From positions 868,001 through 932,000 of the forward strand of contig CAWBYY010000002.1 in the NCBI GenBank assembly GCA_963793095.1: DNA of 64,000 nucleotides, given 5' to 3'. Position numbers and translations under genes: made by a program. This DNA is from CAVWDI01 sp963793095. GTDB taxonomy: Bacteria; Chloroflexota; Anaerolineae; Anaerolineales; UBA4823. The notes beneath the pieces are model-generated. The model had not been told where the DNA came from, searched no databases, and saw only the letters and a list, made by a program, of their open reading frames with translations. Shown in pieces: positions 44,026-54,606 of this stretch (position 1 is the first letter of the stretch; each line of letters begins with the position of its first letter).

Positions 44026-44550
44026 TTAATCTCTCAATGAAGTTACTGGTACGACTTCCTGACCATCACCGAGTTCCTTGAATTGTTCAATCAGTGCGGT
44101 CTCCACGTGATGGGGTACCATGCTGCTTACATCACCATTTAGAGATGCAATTTCTTTCACGGTAGATGACGATAGAAATGTATGTTCCTCAGCCGTAATA
44201 AGTGAAACCAGTTCAATATTTGGTGCCAGGCGATGGTTTGCCAGCGCCATCCTGAACTCGTACTCAAAATCGGAGAATACCCGCAAACCTCTGACAATCA
44301 CTTTGGCATCGATCACGCGGCAAAATTCGACCGTCAGTCCATCGTATCCTTTTACCAGGATTTTTGGCGTGTGGATAAATGATTTTTGAACCAGTTCTAT
44401 CCGGTCTTCCGGTTTGAATAGCAGTGATTTGATTGGTTTATCATACACGGCCACAATAATTTCATCAAATAATTTGCTTGCCCTTAATGCAATGTCAATA
44501 TGGCCGTAGTGAATTGGATCGAATGTCCCGGGGAATAATGCTCTTACCAT
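44026..44550 (-). CDS. coaD: Phosphopantetheine adenylyltransferase
   Basis: 174 residues; catalyses the fourth step of coenzyme A synthesis. The nucleotidyltransferase motif GTFDPIHYGHIDIALRAS is intact, with the conserved VRGLRVFSDFEYEFRMALANH (here separated at the loop) and the ATP-binding FLSSSTVKEIASLNGDVS. It lies 54 bases after recG on the same strand. Confidence 0.97.
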   Translation of the reverse strand: MVRALFPGTFDPIHYGHIDIALRASKLFDEIIVAVYDKPIKSLLFKPEDRIELVQKSFIHTPKILVKGYDGLTVEFCRVIDAKVIVRGLRVFSDFEYEFRMALANHRLAPNIELVSLITAEEHTFLSSSTVKEIASLNGDVSSMVPHHVETALIEQFKELGDGQEVVPVTSLRD

Positions 44551-44604
44551 ATTACAATTTTACGTTATTTTTAATCGAATTTGGATTGAATTCTTAATCC
44601 AACC

Positions 44605-47159
44605 TCAACTGATATCGCCTTTGCTGTCTCCCCAGGCATGCCGGTAGGCTTCAGCCAACCCCTGATTCTGTGGAGATTTTAATTCTGGATCTTCATCAAA
44701 AACAATCTGTGCGCGTTTGCGGGCGTTATAGATCAGTTTAATATCGGTCAGATTAGCGAGTTTTAAATCCGAATAACCCGATTGGCGGGTTCCCAGAAAT
44801 TGTCCTGGACCTCTCAATTCGAGATCCCGTTCTGCGAGTACAAACCCATCATCCGTTTCAGCCATGATTTTCAATCTTTCATTCTCAACATCTTCAGTGG
44901 ATTCCGGTATTAATATGCAGTAGGATTTTTCAGTACCCCTTCCGACCCGTCCGTGGAACTGGTGTAGCTGGGATAATCCGAAGCGATGGGCGCCTTCGAT
45001 GACAATTACAGTCGCTCTGGGTATATCAACTCCGACTTCTACAACGGACGTGGAAACCAGAATTTGGTATTCTCCATTTCTAAAATCTGCCATCACTGAT
45101 TCTTTTTCAGTCGGTTTCAATCTTCCGTGAAGCAACCCGATTTTGAAATCTTGAAACACCTCTTGTTGTAAGCGGAGGTGTTCCTCAACTGCGGCTTTGC
45201 TTTCACTTTTATCGCTTTCTTCAACCAGAGGATAAATGATGAATGTCTGGTTTCCTTTTTCCAGCTCTTTCCGGATAAATGCGTAAACGCGCTCCCGGTC
45301 ATACGGGGTTAATACATAGGTCTCAATTTTCTTGCGGCCAGGTGGAAGTTCATCAATTATGCTTAAGTCAAGGTCACCATAAATAGTGAGGGCCAGTGAA
45401 CGCGGGATGGGAGTGGCAGTTAATACCATAAGATGCGGGTTTGTACCTTTTGACCGCAGGGCTGCCCGCTGTTCAACGCCGAACCTGTGTTGCTCATCGA
45501 TGACCACCAACTGTAAATTGGCAAAATCGACCGGGTCTTCAATCAGCGCATGAGTCCCTATGACGAGTTTTACGGACCCGTTAGATAAACCTGTTCGGAT
45601 CCCCTCCTTTTCCGATTCAGGTGTAGAACCTAATAACAGGCGGATATCCTGAGCTTCAATTTGAGCCGGGGAATTGTGACCAATAGAAAGATGTTTTTGG
45701 AATAGTCCTTGAATGTGATTGTAATGTTGTTCGGCTAAAATACTGGTGGGCGCCATGAGAGCGGATTGACCGTTAAACTGTGAGACTGCCGAAATAGCCA
45801 GAGCCGCGATCACCGTCTTACCGGATCCTACATCCCCCTGAAGCAGCCGGTTCATTGGATGCCCGGATTCCAGGTCATTTTTTATGTCATAAACTGCAGC
45901 CTTTTGGGCATTTGTCAATGTAAATGGTAGTCGGGCGCTTTGACTTTCCCACCAGTGCTTATCCAGATTGAAAGTGATTGCTGTGCGCTCCTGCCAACTC
46001 ATTTTTTGGTGAAGAACGCCAAGTTGAAGGATAAAAATTTCATCAAATGCGATCCTGTATCTGGCCCGTTTAACGAATCCTCCGTATCAGGAAAATGGAT
46101 TTGTACCAGTGCATCAGGCAAGTTCATCAAACCTTCGCTGGAGATTATTCTCTGTGGTAAATGATCGATCACCTTTGGCGCCCACAAAGTGACAGCCTGG
46201 TTTATTACTCTTCGGAGCCAGCGCTGGGTTATTTGTGCTGTTAATGGATAGACAGGGACAATTCGAGCAGTATTTAAATGCTCTTTATCCACAGGCTCCC
46301 ATTCTGGGTTGCTCATTGTTAAACGGCCAAGGTATTGGTCGACTTTTCCTGAAACCACAATTTGAAACCCTTTATGAAAGCGTCGGGCGATCCATGGTTG
46401 GTTGAACCATGTAATTCTCAAATCAGCGCTCCCGTCACTGATAACAACCTCCACCAATTTGTTTTGTCCTCCCCTGACAGTACGCACACTCACATTTTGT
46501 ATTGTTCCGATAATCGTTACCTCTTCTCCATATGTGAGCCGGTTTATTTGTTTGAATTTTGAATAATCATCGTACCGGCGAGGGAAGTAGTACAGCAAGT
46601 CTCGAATTACATGGATTCCGATTTTTTCAAGGGTTTGAGAGTTGCGTGGACCGACCCCGTGGAGTACAGAAACTGGAGTTTTTAAATCGGCAGTTTCATC
46701 GATTTTTTCGGATTTTATACTGGTTATAGGAGGTTTGTGGATATCAGGTCTTTCGAAAGCAATTATCTCGGGTTCTTGATAATGATTTTCTGTTTTTTCT
46801 ACTGCATTTTGATCTATAGCCTGGTCAGTGTCTCTGGACTTGGGGAGCGACTCGGGTTTGGGATCAGCTTGTTTTGATTCTTCGTACTCAAAGCTTATCG
46901 GTGGTGCGTGTTCTTCCTGTACAATCCTGCGCCATAAACCATCTAATGCTTCAGCCCTGGATTTTGGAGATAACTGCGAATAATCGCGAATTCTGTTGGA
47001 TACTGCTTTTATCAGATCTTCGCTTATGTATTCCGCCCTGGCTTCCGCTTCCCAGTGATCCAGTATCCGCACAAGCCCACCCAATACTGCATGGTTATCA
47101 TATTCCCGTTCGGATTCTAATTTAAAGATTTTCTGTAATTTTTCTATCGATTTTTTCAT
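44605..47159 (-). CDS. recG: ATP-dependent DNA helicase RecG, one-base frameshift
   Basis: Restored length 851 residues, longer than the usual 690 because of an N-terminal extension of about 160 residues (coiled and charged, ending in a low-complexity linker). The wedge/OB domain has LHGVGPRNSQTLEKIGIHVI and DLLYYFPRRYDDYS. The helicase core has QGDVGSGKT, DEQHRFG, LTATPIPRS and the C-terminal VGRGTEKSYCILI. The two halves lie in different frames; one base added to the AA run at 46069-46071 restores RARYRIAFDEIFILQLGVLH. RecG remodels stalled forks and junctions. Confidence 0.9.
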
Positions 47160-47176
47160 ATTCTGTTGGTTTATTG

Positions 47177-48010
47177 TTATTTTAAGACAACGGCGAATCC
47201 CAGCCCTTTTGGACCGACATGTGTACCTATTGTTGTGGTTACATTTACGATAATAGGATCCTCTTTTAGGTTGTTGCTGTAAGCCTCTAGAAATTTTTTC
47301 GCCTCATCCTCCGCATTGGAGTGCAGGATTGCCAGCCTTTCCAGGGGTTCGTAGCTTCTTAAAAAATTTAACAATCGTTCAAATCCCTTTCTTCTAGTGC
47401 GGACATCTTCTATTCTTCTTGCCTGGCCATCCTTAACTTCAATAAAAGTTTTGACGCGTAGTAAGTTGCCTATCCTGGCTCGCGCCCAGGAAACCCGTCC
47501 GCTTCTATGTAAGTATTCAAGCGTATCCAGCATAGCGCATAACCTGATCCTTGGTTGCAAAACCTCTATCCTGTTTATAATTTTTATAATATCCCCGGTA
47601 TCCTGCGCTGTTCTTGCCGATTCAATCACCTGAAAACCAAGGCCCATAGATACCGATTTGCTGTCAATTACATAAACCCGATTCTTAAATATTTGTGCAG
47701 CTGTGCTGGCTGCATTTAACACTCCACTGAATTGTTTTGAAACATGCAGGGAAACAATCTGGTCATATCCATGATTTAGCAGGTCCTCATATATCTGCTG
47801 GTAAGAACCTGATGATGCAGTGGCGGTTGTGGGCGGATTTTTTAAAGAGGGCAGCAGTTCATAAAATTCATTTCGTGATAAATCTATTCCGTCTCTGAAA
47901 TTCTGGTTTTCTATGATCAGTATGTTTGGATTGACCTGGATATTGTATTTGTTGATAGTCTCATCAGGAATATCCGCAGTGCTGTCTGTGACGATTGCAG
48001 TTTTTAACAT
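47177..48010 (-). CDS. DegV family protein (FakB-like fatty-acid binding)
   Basis: 277 residues with the DegV fold: IVTDSTADIPDETINKYNI, the lipid-contact loop PTTATASSGSYQQIYEDLL, VYVIDSKSVSMGLGFQVIES and the final HVGPKGLGFAVVL. DegV/FakB proteins hold a fatty acid for phosphorylation by the kinase FakA, which is the neighbouring upstream gene. The start is 28 bases after the fakA stop. Confidence 0.93.
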   Translation of the reverse strand: MLKTAIVTDSTADIPDETINKYNIQVNPNILIIENQNFRDGIDLSRNEFYELLPSLKNPPTTATASSGSYQQIYEDLLNHGYDQIVSLHVSKQFSGVLNAASTAAQIFKNRVYVIDSKSVSMGLGFQVIESARTAQDTGDIIKIINRIEVLQPRIRLCAMLDTLEYLHRSGRVSWARARIGNLLRVKTFIEVKDGQARRIEDVRTRRKGFERLLNFLRSYEPLERLAILHSNAEDEAKKFLEAYSNNLKEDPIIVNVTTTIGTHVGPKGLGFAVVLK

Positions 48011-48038
48011 AAAATCCGGTTTTCAGGTTTAATAAGTG

Positions 48039-49719
48039 TTATTCAATGGCGATAATAAATTGATAATGCGGCTGGCATCCTTCGTGCATTTCAATCACAT
48101 GCTCTGGATATTTTTTGCGGATTATATTTACAATCAGGCTGGCTTCTTCCTGGGTAATATTATCCCCGTAAAAAAACGTAATTAATTCGTAATCGCAGGC
48201 ACTTGCATGTTCAAGGAGTGCCAGGCAGCTTTTCTCAAGGCTCTCAGTGGCTGCCACCATTTTTCCGTTTAGCAGTGCAATGAAATTTCCTTTATTTGCT
48301 TTGACGCCGTCAATTTCAACGGTGCGTGTGGAAGTTGTTATCTCTCCAGTCTCAACCTCGCTTATTGCTTCATTCATTTCGGAGACTATCTTATCGAAAT
48401 CCCCATCGGGTACAAGGCGCAGCATTGCATTTAATCCCTGAGGTATGGTTCTGGTAGGTATCACCGCAACCTGTTTTTTTGAAAACTCCGCTGCATTTTT
48501 TGCTGCCATTAATATATTTTTATTGTTCGGCAGGATGATAATCTTATCTGTGGGCAGGTTATCAAATCTCGATATGATCTCCTCTGTACTCGGATTCTAT
48601 AGTCTGGCCACCCTCTACTATGGCTGCGACGCCCATACTGGCAAAAATTTTGGCTATCCCGGATCCCGGAACCACTGCTACCACGCCTATATTGCCGGGT
48701 TCCACCGGGGATAATACAGGTTCCGCTTTTAGATTTGCTCGTATTCGTGAATCCATTTGATCTACAAGATTTTCTTTGGCGACCTTTGTTACGATACCCA
48801 GTTCTTTTATGTAGTTTTCCGGCATATAATAATTCTCATCCGGGACGTGGATATGCAGGCGGTAAAACCCGTCCCCTTCCCCAAATTGTATCGATGTTCC
48901 CATGGATTCCAGGTCTGAATAAAAACCGTTAATCTCCAGCTTTCCATTAAGGCGAAAATCGACGATTACCTCCCAGTCCTGTCCTGGTTCGATCGATTCC
49001 ATTGATTCGTCCAGAAAAAGTTCAGATAAGGGCATGACGGTTGCAGCGGATTTATCAAGCGGCAGTCCATCTATATACCGCAACATCCCTTCTAATATGT
49101 AATAGAGCCCTTTTCCGCCGGCATCCACTACGCCTGCGTCCTTCAGCACATCCAGCAACTCGGGGGTCTTTTCAACGGAATTATCTGCAGCCCTCACAAT
49201 AATTTCCAGTAATTGGATTGGATCCTGTGTTTCTGATATCGCTTCTTCTGCAGCGCGGGAGATATCCTTTATTACAGTTAAAATAGTTCCTTCAACCGGC
49301 CTTACCACACCTTTATATGCTGTTTCGCGAGCTTCAACCAGGCCTTCTGCAAATGCAACACTGTCCAGGCTCTCAATGTTATCGACCGCGCGAGCAAATC
49401 CGCGCCAGATTTGGGAGAGAATAACGCCTGAATTTCCCCGTGCACCCATTAACGCTCCATGGGCGATTGTTTGGATAGTTTTACTGAAGCTGATTTCTTC
49501 AGAATTAGAAATTTCATCATAAGCAGCCTGCATCGTCAGAACCATATTCGTTCCGGTATCCCCATCAGGAACTGGAAAAACATTGAGGGCATTGACAACC
49601 TCTTGGTTGGTTCGCAGCCAGATTAAACCAGCCTCTACCAAATTGCGGAGAGCACGTCCATCAATCACTTTCTTCCTATAATAATCCCGCCTTTCAGTTA
49701 TTTGGGGATCTAATTCCAT
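48039..49719 (-). CDS. fakA: Fatty acid kinase catalytic subunit FakA (DAK2-DegV-like), one-base frameshift
   Basis: Phosphorylates fatty acids bound to DegV-type FakB. The N-terminal Dhal domain has GLIWLRTNQEVVNALNVFPV and PDGDTGTNMVLTMQ, GARGNSGVILSQIWRGFA and DAGVVDAGGKGLYYILEG. The C-terminal FakA domain ends in HEGCQPHYQFIIAIE. The frame breaks near 48594-48601; removing one A (sense ACTATAGAATCC read as ACTATGAATCC) restores TMNPSTEEIISRFDNLPTDK. Start chosen at ATG 49719 with AGGAG seven bases before it; a frame from 49734 is also open. Full length about 559 residues. Confidence 0.9.
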
Positions 49720-49765
49720 CCTCTCACTCCTCATAAATTCGGGTTTTTGAGCAGGTTGATATTTG

Positions 49766-50122
49766 CTAATCGAGATCGCTGATTCTCAATCCCTGGACAT
49801 GGACATTTATTTCGTTGACCGGCATGCCCAGTGCCTTTTCGACATGGTACCTTACTGTATTGCAGACGCTGTTTGCGACGGATTTAATCCGGGTCCCATA
49901 TTCGATTATCACGTATAAGTCGATATTTATTTTTTCGCCGTCATAATGCACTTCGACGCCGTAGGTGGGATCCTTTACAATTACCTGGGTTAAACCATCC
50001 ATTATATTTTTTGATGTCAATCCAACAACGCCGTATGATTTAAGAGTCGCCTGGTAGGCGATACTGGCTATTGCGCGCGGCATCACGAGAATGCTGCCAA
50101 GAGGGGGTATTTCTTCCGTCAT
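49766..50122 (-). CDS. Asp23/Gls24 family protein
   Basis: 118 residues of the Asp23 family (formerly DUF322): LGSILVMPRAIASIAYQATL, VHYDGEKINIDLYVIIEYGT and VRYHVEKALGMPVNEINVHV. Members are cytoplasmic or membrane-associated proteins tied to envelope stress. The order rpmB (divergent), asp23, fakA, then recG is conserved in many Gram-positive genomes and seen here with degV added. Confidence 0.92.
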   Translation of the reverse strand: MTEEIPPLGSILVMPRAIASIAYQATLKSYGVVGLTSKNIMDGLTQVIVKDPTYGVEVHYDGEKINIDLYVIIEYGTRIKSVANSVCNTVRYHVEKALGMPVNEINVHVQGLRISDLD

Positions 50123-50331
50123 TTTTGACCTCGCAAAGATTTCTGTTAACTATTCTATTCCAGATTCTTGTAAACCTATATTGTTTATGGTAATATTGAG
50201 CGGCTTAAAGAAGAATATTATCCTTTTTCCATGGATATTACCATCTTTTTAAATCAGCAAGAACAAATTCTAATTGAATTAATCCCATTTGACTGGTGAT
50301 TTTTTCTGGATTGAATTGAAAGGAAACTTAA

Positions 50332-50511
50332 ATGGCAAAATGTGCCAACTGCGGTAAGAAAACAACTTTTGGGCGAAATCGTCCCTGGTCTAAAAAGACC
50401 ACCAACCGGACCTTCCGTCCTAATTTGCAAACCATAACTGTTTTTGAAGGAAACGGGAAAGTTCGTAAAGTTCTGTGTACTAAATGTATCCGCACATTGG
50501 TTAAGACCTGA
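50332..50511 (+). CDS. rpmB: 50S ribosomal protein L28 (zinc-binding form)
   Basis: 59 residues, ATG 50332 with AAAGGA eight bases upstream. MAKCANCGKKTTFGRNRPWS and KVRKVLCTKCIRTLVKT show the L28 core with two C-x2-C pairs (Cys4, Cys7, Cys49, Cys52), the zinc ribbon of the C+ form. It stands divergent from asp23. Confidence 0.95.
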   Translation: MAKCANCGKKTTFGRNRPWSKKTTNRTFRPNLQTITVFEGNGKVRKVLCTKCIRTLVKT

Positions 50512-50545
50512 GCGTATAAATCAACCCGTATTGCGATTGTAAAAG

Positions 50546-50572
50546 AATCACAGGAAGAATGTGATTTTTTTT
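50546..50572 (+). terminator. Terminator after rpmB
   Basis: AATCACA and TGTGATT form a seven-base stem with a seven-base loop, then a run of T. Confidence 0.85.
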
Positions 50573-50620
50573 CATTAATATTATTTCCGGATTCGCTGGA
50601 TAATTATCTGAACCCAGTTA

Positions 50621-51733
50621 TCAGGGTGGGTTCAATGTGTAATAGACCCACAGCCAGAAAGGAATCAGCCCGCCGAACGCTAATAATGCAATCAAACCAA
50701 TTACCCAGGTTAGCCAGTCGATGTTCTGGAGTCCTGATAAATTTGAATATCGGTTAGTTTCAGAATAATCGAGTTCGCTGCCATTTTGGAGAAGGGGCCC
50801 GGAATTTGAGGTAACCTGGTAAGTTGTCCTGGGCGCTGTAACATTCTGGGCAGTAGTGTTTAATTGGGTATGCTGGTCAGCCGGACTGCCATATTTTTCT
50901 GGCTCTTTGAATTGTTTTCCATATTCAACCAGTACCCGGCCCATCTGAACCGCGGAACGATATCTCTGCGAGGGATTTTTTGCCAATGCTTTCAGGATCA
51001 CCTCTTCAAATTCAAGGCTGATCTGCGGGTTGAAATTTCTGGGCGGGATGGGCGGGGTTTCACGATGCAGTTTTGCCAATTCCTGGGGATTTGAGGCTTT
51101 GAATGGAAGATAGCCCGTGGTCATCTCGTACATTACTACGCCGAGGGCATATACATCGGAAGCTGGTGAGGGTGCGGCTCCGGAGGCTTGTTCTGGCGAG
51201 AAGTAGTTTGGCGAACCCCACACAACTTTGGATTTTTCATCTGGTTTGATTGTGGAAAGAGCCCGTGCGATCCCAAAGTCAACAACCTTCAGCAATCCAT
51301 CTGGAGTTACAAGCATATTCTGCGGTTTAACATCGCAGTGCACAACCCCTGCCCGGTGGGCAAACCCGATTCCAGCGCATGCCTGGGTAATCAATTGTAA
51401 TGTGCGTTCGACCGTAAAACGCCCGTCCTGTTTCAGCAGCGTTTTTAAATCGGTGCCCGGTACGTATTCCATAACCAGAAACAGCATGTCTGCATCCAGG
51501 CCAAAGTCGTGAACGGTGACAATATTTGGATGGGTAAGCTTTGCGGCATCTTTTGCTTCCTGACGGAACCTTTCCCGGAAATTTGGATCGTTTGAGTAAT
51601 CTTTTCGCAGTGTTTTTATCGCAACTGTTCTTTCAAGCATCAGGTCGCGGGCGCGGAATACCATCGCCATACCGCCTGAACCAATTCGTTCTTCTAATTC
51701 GTACCGCTCGCCCAGGATTATTGTTTCAGCCAT
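50621..51733 (-). CDS. Hanks-type Ser/Thr protein kinase with C-terminal membrane anchor
   Basis: 370 residues. The kinase domain (about 1-265) has the glycine loop IGSGGMAMVFRARD, VAIK, the catalytic HCDVKPQN, the DFG site and SPEQASGAAPSPASDVYALG. A linker with Thr/Ser/Pro and one membrane helix (WLTWVIGLIALLAFGGLIPF) end the protein with only about ten residues outside. There are no PASTA or other extracellular sensor domains, so any signal must enter through the juxtamembrane part or partners. The PP2C phosphatase about 5 kb away could be its counterpart. A TATAAT is at 51815-51820 (minus strand). Confidence 0.92.
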   Translation of the reverse strand: MAETIILGERYELEERIGSGGMAMVFRARDLMLERTVAIKTLRKDYSNDPNFRERFRQEAKDAAKLTHPNIVTVHDFGLDADMLFLVMEYVPGTDLKTLLKQDGRFTVERTLQLITQACAGIGFAHRAGVVHCDVKPQNMLVTPDGLLKVVDFGIARALSTIKPDEKSKVVWGSPNYFSPEQASGAAPSPASDVYALGVVMYEMTTGYLPFKASNPQELAKLHRETPPIPPRNFNPQISLEFEEVILKALAKNPSQRYRSAVQMGRVLVEYGKQFKEPEKYGSPADQHTQLNTTAQNVTAPRTTYQVTSNSGPLLQNGSELDYSETNRYSNLSGLQNIDWLTWVIGLIALLAFGGLIPFWLWVYYTLNPP

Positions 51734-51915
51734 TATTAATCGTCAACCTTCGAAAAATAGGTTCATGCCAGAGGTTTACGCTCAGCCGTGAAATTCAATG
51801 CTATTTGCAGGGAAATTATACCAACCCGAAAGACCGTAGAAAAACCAGTATCTTCCAAATATCGGGTAAAATCTTTGCGAAAGTTGAAACCTGAAAAGCA
51901 AGATTTGGTAATTAT

Positions 51916-53037
51916 ATGAATTTTGGTGTTTTTCGTTTGCGAAAAATCAGCGATATTTTGCTCTTGCTGGTTCCTTTGGCTATACTGGCTGAGATTCTCC
52001 AGTTGGGTGAGTTCCCGGTTTTTATACTTTCAGCCCTGGCGATTATCCCGCTTGCAGGTTATATAGGTGAGTCAACTGAGGTTCTGGCTGCCGCTACAGG
52101 GCCGCGGGTTGGCGGATTATTAAATGCGACGCTGGGGAATGCCGCCGAGTTGATTATAACGATCATCGCTATTCGCGAAGGTTTATTGGAGCTTGTAAAA
52201 GCTTCCATAACAGGATCAATCCTTGGAAATGTGCTGCTTGTTTTAGGAATGTCCATGTTGTTGGGAGGGTTGAAGAACGGGGTACAGAAATTTGACCGCC
52301 ACCAGGCTGGAAATAATGCAATTCTACTTGTGCTTGCTGTAATTGCGCTTATGATACCGTCATTGTTGAGTGGATATATAGGGTTGAGCGACAGCCCGGG
52401 AGTAGAAGCGTTAAGCATCGGAGTAGCCATAATTATGATCGCCCTCTATATTCTTGGAGTAATTTACAGTTTGAGGATGGACAGGGGGCCATTGTCATCT
52501 CGCCCGAGCGTCGATTTAACTCCTTCAATTGAGCAGGTCAATCAACTAGGAGAATTCGCTGAACCGCATCCATCCTGGAGCATCCGCAAATCGTTCTTTT
52601 TCCTGGGATTGGCTACAGTCGGAGTTGTGATTATGAGCGAGTTGTTAATTGGGTCTGTCGAGCCTGTGATGGTGGGTCTGGGTATTTCAGAATTCTTCCT
52701 GGGTATAATTTTGATACCCCTTATTGGAAATGTCGCCGAACACCTGGTTGCTGTAAAAGTGGCGATTTAGAACAAGATGAACCTCAGTGTTGAAATAGCA
52801 ACTGCATCAAGCCTTCAAATAGCTTTATTTGTCGCCCCCGTTCTGGTTTTTATCAGTTTACTTATGGGTAATCCCATGCAGTTGATATTTAATGAAGTTG
52901 AACTGCTGGCATTGGTCGCAGGTGTGCTCATCACAGCTCTGGTTTCATCCGACGGGGAATCAAACTGGCTGGAAGGAGCCGGGTTGGTGGCTGTATATTT
53001 AATTCTGGCTTTAACCTTTTTCCTCATGCCGGTCTAG
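51916..53037 (+). CDS. Calcium/proton exchanger (CaCA/CAX family), in-frame TAG
   Basis: 373 codons in one frame, interrupted by a single TAG at 52768-52770. The N-terminal half has EILQLGEFPVFILSALAIIP and GYIGESTEVLAAATGPRVGG, the ion-binding GNAAELIITIIAI, and the second half has LIGNVAEHLVAVKVA, the paired repeat. After the stop the same frame carries NKMNLSVEIATASSLQIALF and completes the last helices. At that position CAX proteins usually have a residue before NKM. So the stop removes three or four helices. It is a nonsense mutation or an error; no recoding signal is evident. Confidence 0.85.
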
Positions 53038-53058
53038 CATCTCACGACTCAAGAAACT

Positions 53059-53568
53059 ATGATGGAATCCTTCCGCCAATTATTTAACCGCTGGGTTTTT
53101 GCTGGCTCTTTCCTTTTTGCCTGTTTCCTGATTTTTTTATTCGGAATGGGCATTCTGCTTATGAGACCAGTACAGGAGGGGCCTGAAGTGCTACCAGCGC
53201 TGGTTCAAAAAATACCAGCAAGTACAGCGACTCCACCAATACTGCAGCCCGGGTTTGATTCAGGAGGTCAGGCTCCGGCAGACGGTAATAATCCTGTTAG
53301 GGATTCTGCATCACCAGCGCCCGGGGAGATCTCAATCGGGACTTATGTAAAAATCTCCGGGACTGGTGGCGACGGTCTCCGTTTACGGGATGTGCCGGGT
53401 CTGGCAGGGAATGTACTAACGCTTGGAGATGAAACTGAGGTTTTCCTGGTGGATAATGGACCGCGTGATGTTGATGGCTATACCTGGTGGTATCTGAAAG
53501 GGCATTACGACGAAACCCGCCAGGGGTGGGGTGTTGTTGATTATTTGGTGGTTGTTGAGAACCCGTAG
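53059..53568 (+). CDS. Membrane-anchored SH3-like domain protein
   Basis: 169 residues. One N-terminal membrane segment (FLFACFLIFLFGMGILLM), a Pro/Ala/Thr linker, then a bacterial SH3-like domain (GLRLRDVPGLAGNVLTLGDE, WWYLKGHYDETRQGWGVVDY). SH3b domains often bind cell-wall material. The start may be either of two adjacent ATGs; no clear ribosome site. Confidence 0.75.
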   Translation: MMESFRQLFNRWVFAGSFLFACFLIFLFGMGILLMRPVQEGPEVLPALVQKIPASTATPPILQPGFDSGGQAPADGNNPVRDSASPAPGEISIGTYVKISGTGGDGLRLRDVPGLAGNVLTLGDETEVFLVDNGPRDVDGYTWWYLKGHYDETRQGWGVVDYLVVVENP

Positions 53569-53585
53569 AATCAGGATATCTATTT

Positions 53586-53924
53586 ATGTCAAAAATTAAA
53601 CCGACTGAAATCAGCGCAAACCGGGGGACCAGGGAGTTATCCGTCACCTGGAACGATGGCCACATGAGCGTATATCCATTTTCATTGCTGAGGAATGCCT
53701 GCCCATGTGCCGAGTGCCGGGGCGGCCACGAGAATATGGGTGGCTTACCGGACAGAGAAGTGTGGTCGCTGCCAGACGAAGACAGGCCTGAATCAAGACT
53801 GAGAAATCTTGAGGCGGTTGGTTCTTATGGGGTCACTTTTGAGTGGGAAGATGGGCACCACTTTGGAATTTACAACTGGGAATATTTACGGGCGCTTTGC
53901 CCGTGCCAGGTTTGCCGGTCATAG
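53586..53924 (+). CDS. DUF971 protein (gamma-butyrobetaine hydroxylase-like N-terminal domain)
   Basis: 112 residues with TEISANRGTRELSVTWNDGH, the Cys pair in NACPCAECRGG, and VGSYGVTFEWEDGHHFGIY ending in a second Cys-rich LCPCQVCRS. The family has been linked with iron-sulfur cluster and ApbC/Mrp genes; here the four-plus Cys suggest metal binding. It ends six bases inside the end of the converging response-regulator gene. Confidence 0.88.
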   Translation: MSKIKPTEISANRGTRELSVTWNDGHMSVYPFSLLRNACPCAECRGGHENMGGLPDREVWSLPDEDRPESRLRNLEAVGSYGVTFEWEDGHHFGIYNWEYLRALCPCQVCRS

Positions 53925-54575
53925 ATAATCGCGTAAATTGTGCTCGACTGCATAGGCTGCCGCTTCTGCCCGGTTACTTACTCCCAGTTTCGATAGTATG
54001 CTGCTGACGTAATTGCGGACAGTGCCCTCACCTAGGAACAGAGCTTTGGCGATTTCGCGATTTGTTTTTCCCTCAGAGACGAGCAGCAGCACATGTCGTT
54101 CTTGCTGGGTTAACGCAGAGAAGGCGGATGCCTCTTCCTCTTTTGCGGCTTTCCGGACTTCCTGGAATATCCGTTGAGTGACAGCGGGATCGAGAAGCGC
54201 TTCCCCCCTTCCTACCGCTTCAATCGCCCTGACAAGGTCCTCGCCTCCGATTTGTTTTAATACATATCCCGCTGCTCCAGCCCGGATAGCGGAAAAGAGC
54301 ATTTCATCCTCAGCGTATGAAGTCAGCATGATGACTTTGGTGCCCGGATATTTTTCGGAAATTTCCTCGCAAGCTTCTATCCCGGAGCCTCCGGGGAGCC
54401 GGATATCCATCACCACCACATCAGGCGAATAAATCCCCACACGTTCAATCGCTTCTCTTGAGGTGCTTGCTTCAGCCACGACCTCGAAGTTTGGGTGACG
54501 CTCAAGCAAGGCTTTCAAACCCAATCGTACAACCTCATGATCATCTACCAGTAATATCCGCTGTTTAGCCGCCAT
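53919..54575 (-). CDS. NarL-type response regulator
   Basis: 218 residues: a receiver domain with the phospho-acceptor Asp in DVVVMDIRLPGGSG, Thr and Lys switch residues (IMLTSYAEDE, YVLKQIGG), and a LuxR helix-turn-helix (LTQQERHVLLLVSEGKTNRE, LFLGEGTVRNYVSSILSKLG). No histidine kinase is adjacent, so it is an orphan here. Confidence 0.95.
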   Translation of the reverse strand: MAAKQRILLVDDHEVVRLGLKALLERHPNFEVVAEASTSREAIERVGIYSPDVVVMDIRLPGGSGIEACEEISEKYPGTKVIMLTSYAEDEMLFSAIRAGAAGYVLKQIGGEDLVRAIEAVGRGEALLDPAVTQRIFQEVRKAAKEEEASAFSALTQQERHVLLLVSEGKTNREIAKALFLGEGTVRNYVSSILSKLGVSNRAEAAAYAVEHNLRDYL

Positions 54576-54606
54576 ACATATCTCCTGGTCGGAGTATAGT
54601 TTATTG

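Noticed and set aside
52059..52430. Long open frames antisense to the exchanger and to many other genes
   Set aside because: They follow the codon phase of the real genes on the opposite strand and have no ribosome sites or family similarity.
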